From: Amanita rubescens
Lineage: Eukaryota > Basidiomycota > Agaricomycetes > Agaricales > Amanitaceae
DNA: 64,000 nt
Reading direction: 5' to 3'
NCBI GenBank assembly: GCA_015039365.1
Contig: WION01000013.1
Coordinates: 682,001-746,000, forward strand
How positions within the stretch are numbered: the stretch's first letter is position 1; each line of letters starts with the position of its first letter. Below, piece after piece: positions 56,867 to 64,000 of this stretch. Below the pieces are notes generated by a model. It did not search any database, was not told the DNA's origin, and saw nothing but the letters and a program-made list of their open reading frames with translations. A program made the position numbers and the translations under genes.

Positions 56867-59800
56867 TTAGCTAGCTATGTAACAACCAGCGCAATCATGT
56901 CCAATCTTGCAATCTCGGAAGTTAATCAAAGCAGATCCTTTGCAGGAAATGATGATGACGCTGTATGGATAAGCCAGCTCTGGCACCCACATTAGCCGAT
57001 AACCGCCAGCAACCGAAAGGATCCAGTGTTTTTCCCGGTCATCAAAAGTCCAAGCAGGGTACGCACAACCTACAATGGACAACCGTACAGATTCTTCATC
57101 TAAGGTAATGGAGGTGCTATCAGTTGGGGACTCGGAGGTAATGGGATTGACTGAATGTGTGTCAAAATCTATCACTACAGGCTCAGCCTCAGTTGAAGCA
57201 TCCCACACCCACACAGAATCGTCATTTGAGGTAGAGACAATGTGCGTGCCATCATCGGAGAAGGCAACATAAAAGACGGGCCCAACGTGGCCACCGAGCA
57301 CCTTCAGCTCAGCCCCAGTTGAGGCATCCCACACCCGCACTAACTGGTCAGAGCCTCCGGAGACAATGTGCGTACCGTCAAAAGAGAAAGCGACGGAAAA
57401 GACGCGGGCGCAGCTATTGAGCACCATCAGCTCAGCCCCAGTCGAGGCATCCCACACCCGCACAGACGCGTCATATGAGCCGGAGACGATGCGCGTGCCA
57501 TCAGGCCGGGAGAAGGCGACGGAATAGATGGCCTCAATGTGGCCATGGAGCACCTTCAGCTCAGCCCCAGTTGAGGCATCCCACACCCGCACTGACTGGT
57601 CCTGTGAGCCAGAGACAATCTGCGTGCCGTCAGGTGAGAAGGCGACGGAAAATACGGGCCCGGTGTGGCCATTGAGCACCTTCAGCTCAGCCCCAGTTGA
57701 GGCATCCCACACCCGCACTGTGGTGTCTCCAGAGTCGGAGACGATACGCATCCCATCAGGCCAGGAGAAGGCGACGGAATTGACGCCCTCGGTGTGGCCA
57801 TGGAGCACCTTCAGCTCAGTCCCAGTTGAGGCACCCCACACTCGCACTGACTTGTCATCTGAGCCAGAGACGATGTACATGCCATCAGGGGAGAAGGCGA
57901 CAGACCAGACGTCCCCGGTGTGGCCATTGAGCACCTTCAGCTCAGCCCCAGTTGAGGCATCCCACACCCGCACAGACGCGTCATATGAGCCGGAGGCGAT
58001 GTGGGTGTCATCAGTGGAGAAGGAAACAGAAGAGACACGCTCGGTGTGGCCATGGAATGCCCCCAGTTCAGCTCCAGTTGAGGCATCCCACACCCGCACT
58101 GAGTTGTCGTGTGAGCCGGAGACGATGCGCATGCCGTCAGCAGAGAAGGCGGCGGATATATTGGAACTCCCGGCCTGTATAGTCATCAATGGCAAATCAC
58201 TGGCCTTCCTATGGGTGAAGGAAGGGATGTGAGGGAACTGCTCTCTCCACTGTTGAGAGAGAGTGGATCCTGTTGACCAGGTCGCCAATGCTGAGATGTA
58301 CAGGTGCGGTGTAGACAAAGCCGGTGGATTCCCAGTGAAGTAAGTAGTGAAATTGGCTGCTTCAGCAATGTTGGCGGCAAGCTCGGGTTGCCTGTTCACG
58401 TTCTGCTTGACCAGCATTAGAAACTGTGCATCCGAAGTGACAATATTCTCACTTTCAAGACCCACTCGCGCGCACGTTGAAGCATCGTGGTGCACTGACT
58501 GCTGGATCCAAGTAGGTTCATGGCCTCTATCCAGAAGAGAATGCGGATACGGAGGAAGTCTGTGATACAAGCACCGAGATCCCCGCCATCGGGGTTAGTT
58601 CCATCGGTCTGGGCCAAATGATGAGCCCAGTGCCGAGAAGCGTACCTCAAGACGGCTTTGATATTGGTATCAATCCGCTTCGTTAGCTCTGGATCGTCAG
58701 CATCGAGTACAAACGACGATGGAATGTCACCGATATTGAAGCGCAGCGACTTCATGACATCGAAGCAACTTTTTGTGAGGAGGGCATGGTGATGGGCCTT
58801 GCCAATTGACATGGAAATCCGACGACCGTCGAGCTCGAATGTCGATCGTGTCTCAGTCTGACTGAAGATGAAGTCGGGGAATGATGCGTGGTACCAAAGG
58901 ACCTGGTCCTCTTCGCAATAGAGAACTGCGTAAAGTTCGTTCAAGACAGCGATCGCAATTGCATCAGATTCAGAGAGGAGGGCAGCAGCAAGAGATGTCG
59001 ATGTGCGTTCAAATGTACAGAGGAAAGTATGGAGGATGCACAGACGAGAGTTGAAGAGGTCGTCGTTCCAGAAAAGGCATCATGCAGGATTTGCTGATAT
59101 AGCTCGTCAATGAGTAACGGTCGCCGCGCACCACTCGCTGAAAATGATTGCTGGACATTCAGCTTGCTCAGTAGCCTGCACTGCTCATCTACTGTGATCC
59201 CTTGATGCGGTGTCAAATACCTCACGATGGTTGCGGCGGAAATAAAATGACCGTTTGCAAGCTGTGCCATGGTCGTCAGCTCTGGCCTGCCCGCAAAGTT
59301 CGGAAGCTTGACATGCAGGTACTTGGTGATGTCTGATCCTACACGCTCCATTGGTACATCTTGCAAGCGATAGACAGCGTTGGACGAGAAGGGTTTACGC
59401 TTGCAGAGTTCGACGACACGAGGGTCTGGTCTGCTTGTGAAAAGAAACTTGAGTCCTTGTAGGGGACATCGGTCGATTGTCTCGATTATGTCTTGAAGAA
59501 ACATGGACCCTCCATGGGCCTCGATCTCGTCCAGTGCATCAACAATGACGAGGTAAGGTGGGAGCTCCGTATGACGTCGAACTTCAGACTGCCGCCATGG
59601 ACCAACAAGGAGGTCCTCCATCTGCTCGGTCAACTTGTCGACCGAGTCGAACTTGTCCGATTCATGCAAAGCGTGGGCGTACGATCTCGACTTTCGAGCG
59701 AGCTGGTATACAAGGGTGGGAATAATATGAACTTGTCGTCTTGTCTCTTCAAATTGGCGGGAGCAAAAAAAGTTGCCGCCCAAGACGGTGTGTCGTCCAG

Positions 59801-60900
59801 TATTCTCAAGCCTGTCGAAGTATTGGGCAATGCGATGGTCGTCTTGCCGGAGCCAGCCCCGCCGGTCAGCCAGAAGACAGACGAACTGTCCGGTGAGTCG
59901 GCCCATTCAATTATATCCTTTAGAATCTCCTCGCGCATTTCTTTTGTGCATGGTTCGCGAATCACCGTTGCCCCGGCCCCCAAGTCAGCATTGTAAATCG
60001 CCTTCCTTGCGCGAATACGGTCAAGTTGCATCAGCTGATGGATGATCAGTGCTCGTCCTAGTAGAAGATTTGATGTTTACCTTGATCTCAGATAGTATAA
60101 CATTCACCTGTCTCTCGGTAGTCCAGGCGATGTCGAGCTGGATGCAACGGATGAGCAAGTTGGTAATTTGATAAGAAGTTAGGGTTGACCTGGAAAGTCT
60201 TCGTAGCCTCATCAATCCGTTTGAATATGTCCTCTATGGCTCCTCTGTCTGCTTCATTCTCCAATACCCGTATAAATGTCCCTTTCGACCCCATTTGCTC
60301 TAGCTCGCGGATTTCATCCCGAAGGATCCTGCAAGCACATTGATTATTGTCTTTAATTTTGGTAAGCGAATGGCTTACCCACTGAAGGCCGTCATTCGTG
60401 GCTTTGCAGAGTCAGGGATACCTTGGTCCACTGCCTTATCCACAGCGAGGAGTCTTTCAGCAGTCTGAATGACGAGTTTGTCGATGGCACCCTTGTTGTC
60501 TTGAACCGCCTGAAGAGGAGAATCAGTAAGTGTGTGGTCCACTGAGACTGACAATGTACATTTTTTATGTCGATGATGGCGTTAACAGCGGCAATGGGCG
60601 CCTTTGCCAAAGTTCCATCGAGACATCCCACGACCTTCTTGAGCAACATTTCCATACCAGTCCAAGCGACTGCGAGTACATCTTTGGCTGTCGATTTCGA
60701 GTATGAGTCGGATGCGAAGATTCAGCGTATTATCTCACCTTGACCCACGGCGGAACCCAACAGATCTGGAACGCTTGGTGAAGGAGGTCTTGCGGTGGTA
60801 GGGTCTGGATGGTGGGCTGAGTCTGCTAGATCTGTGAGGTAGGAATCCAGGACAGTACATACCCTGATGCGAGGTTGCATTTCTGCCTGGAGTAAGGTTG
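56867..60900 (-). pseudogene. NACHT-WD40 paralogue with 8 WD40 repeats and a frameshift after Walker A
   Basis: Inverted copy of the gene at 5,573-10,585. Helical N-terminal exons, NACHT (GGAGSGKTTIA, LVIVDALDEIE) and WD40 repeats are all recognisable. A 7-nt deletion just after Walker A (ACCATCGCATTGCCC against ACCATCGCATATACCATTGCCC) shifts the frame. The first exon with the start codon is missing. A second disruption lies near 59,060, where the frame changes within SFSGTTTSSTLVC. Repeats fall from 14 to 8, consistent with deletion of six units between repeats 4 and 11. The same 29-nt gap before the WD40 part is kept. Unlikely to make a full NLR, but the WD40 block (56,867-58,570) is open. 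Confidence 0.82.
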
Positions 60901-61043
60901 AGTGCGTTGCGGCTATTAGACATCCCCCTATTGCGATGAACTATTTGATCATGATTGCCAAGTCGCGAGTCGGTATTTGCCACTACAGTTCGGAGCGACA
61001 ATTATATTAGTAATACATCGTGTTTCACCACCTCACCACCACG

Positions 61044-62049
61044 ATGCAGATCTTCGTGAAGACATTGACTGGAAAGACACTTACTCTTGAGACCGAGCCT
61101 TCTGATGCCATTCACGATGTTAAGATCAAGATCCAGGCTAGAGAAAGGTGGGTTTTCAGAGACTTCCCAGTGGCCACAGTTAATCAATCATGTCATATTG
61201 TAGCATCTTCCCAGATCAACAGCGTCTGCTGACCCACTTTTCCACATTATCTTGTTTCACTAATGCAGCCTAACTCTAGGTCTCATTTTTGCTGGGAAGC
61301 AATTAGATGATGGTTGTCACCTCTCGGATTACAACATCCAGAAGGAGGCAACCCTCCATCTAGGTTATTGGGTCCCACTAGTAGTATGATTAATGCTGAT
61401 GCTTTGCTTAGTCCTCCGCCTTCATGGCGGCAACTACCCGCAGTATATTCTAGCTGAAGCTGGTGATCCCGAGCTGAATTCTGAGCATGAGAGCGTCAGA
61501 AACAAGTTTTTTGGCCTTTATCTCATGATTTTACGCTATTGGTTCCCCCCAACTGAAGGCTATGTCGTCTGCCCCAAGTGGACCATTCCAGATGTTGAAG
61601 AAACCCATGACTCCACAGAAACTGATAACTCCTCTGACTCCTCAGAAACCAGCAGCTCCACTATCACATTTGTTATCAAGCATTCTCACCACCCACTGTT
61701 GCTTGTCGAGATCATGCCTCCTTCGGACTTCTGTTCAGACTTGGCACGTAGTGCTGCCATTGGCAAAGTCATTGAGCACCTCGATGTGGTTGGCCCGACC
61801 AACCAGTATGCAGACCACTTGTATGCTATTTCCGCAATTGGGAAAAAGTGGAGGGCATGTTATGCCTTGAAAGGCAAAGGTAGCAAGGATGGTCACCCTG
61901 TACTGGATGTTGCTCCAGCAGACTCTTTGAATGCTGCCAGCCCAGATTGTTGGAATGCCGAAATTACATCGGGCAATTCTTGGGCAGCTCTCAAGAAGAT
62001 TGTCGAGACAATCAAGAGCTACATTGCTCCTCAAGAGACAAACCAGTAG
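61044..62049 (+). CDS. Ubiquitin fused to a PD-(D/E)XK nuclease-like domain, copy 3 (active-site residues lost)
   Basis: Exons 61,044-61,147, 61,204-61,223, 61,280-61,363 and 61,412-62,049 join in frame to 281 residues. Ubiquitin has His24 (DAIHDVK) where the other copies have Cys, and ends LRLHGG. The C-terminal domain is close to copy 1, with an acidic Ser-rich insertion ([14 protein letters not shown]) before the first strand. The catalytic positions are Thr (STITFVIKH) and E-x-Met (LLLVEIMPP) instead of D and E-x-K. The reading frame is fully open, so loss of the active-site residues did not lead to decay. The fold assignment is inference. Confidence 0.7.
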
Positions 62050-62215
62050 ATGCAGAATTACATCCTTGATTTCTTTTATCAGCAAAATGCACTTTTCCTT
62101 GTCACTTTGTATCCTGTGTTGCTTTTGTACGGTGCATGAATTAAATCATCTTATGCTAGTATCCCTACTACAAGTGACTCAAAAGTAAAAGGTGTAAAGT
62201 ACCCTCAGGGGCAGT

Positions 62216-63090
62216 ATGACTCTGCCTCACCGACCACTTCTGGCTCGCCATTCCTTTCAAGTTCTGGGGGCCTCAATAGCACGGATCGGCGACCGCCTCT
62301 GCCACGTCAACCTCCTCTTTTGTCTTTTGCTGGCAGTTCAGCACCCACGTCCACCACCGCCGGGTTGTTGTTGTCAATATCGACCTCCGAAATCCAAACC
62401 CGCGAGAGTGAATAGGCGCGGCAACAAGCCGAGCAAAAGGAACAGCAAGAGCAGTTCCGACGGGAACTTAACGGGAGCGCGGCGTGCAGCGAACGGCATG
62501 AACAAGACGTTATCGGAAAAGGCGGTGATCCACTTTGGCCGTACCGTACAAAGGTGATTTTGTCCATTAAGCGCCAGAGCCTAACTAATATGCTTATAGT
62601 GCCGCAACGGCTGCAGGTGGGCTGGGAATTCTTGCCGTCAGCGCCATCCCCGCCATGTGCCGACTTCATCTGTTGTCGGCGGAACCACAACAAGATGTTG
62701 GTAGACTTATTGCTCTCCTCTTCTGCGCTGGTTTCTTTGACGTGTTCTTTGTCATTCCCCTCCGGAAGTATTATATTGTGCACCAGAAGCTGACTTTCCC
62801 AACACCGGCTGCACTGCTGGTATGCCTGTCGTATAGATATCATTTGAAAACTGCTGATCGAAGCTACAGGCGTACACCACTCGCTCCCTGCACAGCGGCA
62901 AGTCAGGTGCTATTGCTGCTAAAAAGGAGTCGCTCGCCCTACTTTGGACCTTCATTGCGTCTTTCCTCTATAAGTTGTTGAATGGCTAGTACGGTCCCGG
63001 TATCGTGAGTATTTGGCCGATCTTCATATTGATCAATGCACTTGCAACTTTGTGGATGTACCAACCAATCTTTTGGTCAATGCGTTGTCA
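62216..63090 (+). pseudogene. Relic of an OPT/YSL-family transporter, copy 2
   Basis: As the copy at 33,021, with better continuity: MCRLHLLSAEPQQDVGRLIA, then FFVIPLRKYYIVHQKLTFPT in a single frame. It then passes through a GTATGCCTG…GCTACAG intron to YTTRSLHSGKSGAIAAKK. The TAG after the LNG codons is shared with copy 1. The C-terminal half of the transporter is absent; the sequence continues into HET. Confidence 0.62.
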
Positions 63091-63862
63091 CAGGACAAGG
63101 TTCCGAAACTGTATTACTGAGCAGTTGGAGTTACGAGTGGTTGTGGAAGACAACTACCCATACATCGCGTTCTCTCATGTTTGTACGTACTGTCTATTTC
63201 GGTCTTCTCCTTCCTCCACTGATCTTCTATAAGGGGCCGATGGGCTCGGAAACCCGCACACAAACGCACTTCCTAGATGCCAGCTTCGCCGATTACGGGA
63301 TCATGCAACCGAACTAGACCGCATACACAATCTTGCATCAACCTCTGAATCAGCCGACTTGCCAGTTGCACTTTGGCTAGATACACTTTGCATACCCGTC
63401 AATCCAAGCGCAAAAGCGTACCGTAAGAAAGCCATCCAGCTCCTAGGGAAGACTTTCAACGAAGCAGATGCAGTCTTGGCTCTCGATCATACTAGCCATG
63501 TGATGTTTGTCTTCGTTAGGCGGACTTTCCAGTTTGCTCGTCCAACATCCAAAAGGAGTCGTGCCATGCAGACCTTCGTCAAGACACTCGCGGGATTGTT
63601 CAGAAACGACTCAAACAAGTCAATTGCTAACTCCATACCTGTCGAGACGTTAGAGTTAAAGGTGCTGTTTACGGTGCAAGTAACGTCCGAAGATAACAAA
63701 ATCCATGGGCGAAGTGAACATCAACAGTACCTCGTCAAAAACTTGCTAGTGGAAGCTGGCAATATGGTGAAGGTTATTTGGGAGGCAAATGAGAAGTACT
63801 ATTTAGGTGTCCGCGGTGAGGATTTTGGTTATTTTCTTCAGGCCGGTGCACACAAGAGGTGA
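63091..63862 (+). pseudogene. HET-domain gene fragment with tail, copy 2
   Basis: Reads ITEQLELRVVVEDNYPYIAF, then SHV|W across a GTACGTACTG…CTATAAG intron, then ADGLGNPHTNALPRCQLRRL and DLPVALWLDTLCIPVNPSAK. The stops of copy 1 (33,953 and 34,542) are sense codons here, so this is the less damaged version. A one-base indel just before ITEQ puts the upstream part out of frame. The tail ends ENYYLGV-type sequence and FGYFLQAGAHKR at 63,862. The 5' half of the HET gene is missing. Confidence 0.66.
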
Positions 63863-64000
63863 GACATAAGTTCCGAGTAAAACATTGGTGACCCACCTAA
63901 AGGGACTTGGACGAGAGTCAAGAGACTCCAGAACCTCGAAAGTCAAAGTTTCGACAGTCACTCGGGCGTCGAAGGCCCCACTTTGTGAAAACTTCTGCTG

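Larger units (their letters stand above)
54705..60975. repeat. Segmental duplication A', inverted and circularly permuted copy of 4,090-11,412
   Basis: In order, the copy holds source 5,43x to 4,090 (LHS1 5' half, now plus), then source 11,412 to about 5,42x (Crinkler tail now plus, NACHT-WD40 now minus). Both outer ends map to the same source point near 5,42x. The joint at 56,037/56,039 has one extra base. Source bases of about 5,495-5,790, with the NACHT start codon, are missing, and six WD40 repeats are missing. On the right it abuts duplication B' within about 30 bp. Confidence 0.88.
61003..64000. repeat. Segmental duplication B, copy 2, runs off the right edge
   Basis: Direct repeat of 31,786-34,817. 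It starts about 30 bp after the end of the inverted copy A'. The ubiquitin gene here has a 27-nt in-frame insertion relative to copy 1. The last 700 bp are almost identical to copy 1. Confidence 0.9.

Noticed and set aside
1..64000. CRISPR arrays, bacterial operons, rRNA genes
   Set aside because: None seen; the sequence is eukaryotic with spliceosomal introns throughout.

Overview
The window is nuclear DNA of a filamentous basidiomycete. Genes are split by short (about 45-65 nt) GT..AG introns. The gene content (PAN3, a fungal Munc13-like protein, DUF7598 membrane protein, many HET, NACHT-WD40 and Crinkler-type genes) suggests an Agaricomycete. A Rhizoctonia/Ceratobasidiaceae-like genome is my best guess from family content only; nothing here proves the genus.

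Left part (1-30.9 kb) is mostly ordinary gene space: a Munc13/MUN-domain protein (partial), the ER chaperone LHS1, a NACHT-WD40 NLR-like protein, a Crinkler-type header-kinase gene, a DUF7598 membrane protein, PAN3, an acidic nuclear-type protein, a small secreted protein, a purple acid phosphatase, a Cid1-like nucleotidyltransferase and a membrane-anchored HET protein.

Right part (30.9-64 kb) is accessory and duplicated. Three copies of a gene encode a complete 76-residue ubiquitin fused to a domain that looks like a PD-(D/E)XK nuclease. They sit among truncated or frameshifted pieces of housekeeping and incompatibility genes: plasma-membrane H+-ATPase, separase, mitochondrial Hsp70 spliced into BiP, an OPT-family transporter, HET genes, LHS1, Crinkler kinase and NACHT-WD40. 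Three segmental duplications explain much of this. A: 4,090-11,412 reappears inverted and circularly permuted at about 54.7-61.0 kb. B: 31,786-34,817 reappears directly at 61,003-64,000. C: 30,935-31,755 reappears at 41,155-42,037.

The most interesting points are the ubiquitin-nuclease fusions, with intact active-site residues in only one of three copies, and the permuted inverted duplication. The latter is what one expects if a roughly 7.3-kb circle closed between LHS1 and the Crinkler gene, was cut at about 5.42 kb and reinserted. The conflict genes (NACHT-WD40, HET, Crinkler, Ub-nuclease) travel together in these duplications, which fits a non-self recognition/effector island under rapid turnover. 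That functional reading is inference.
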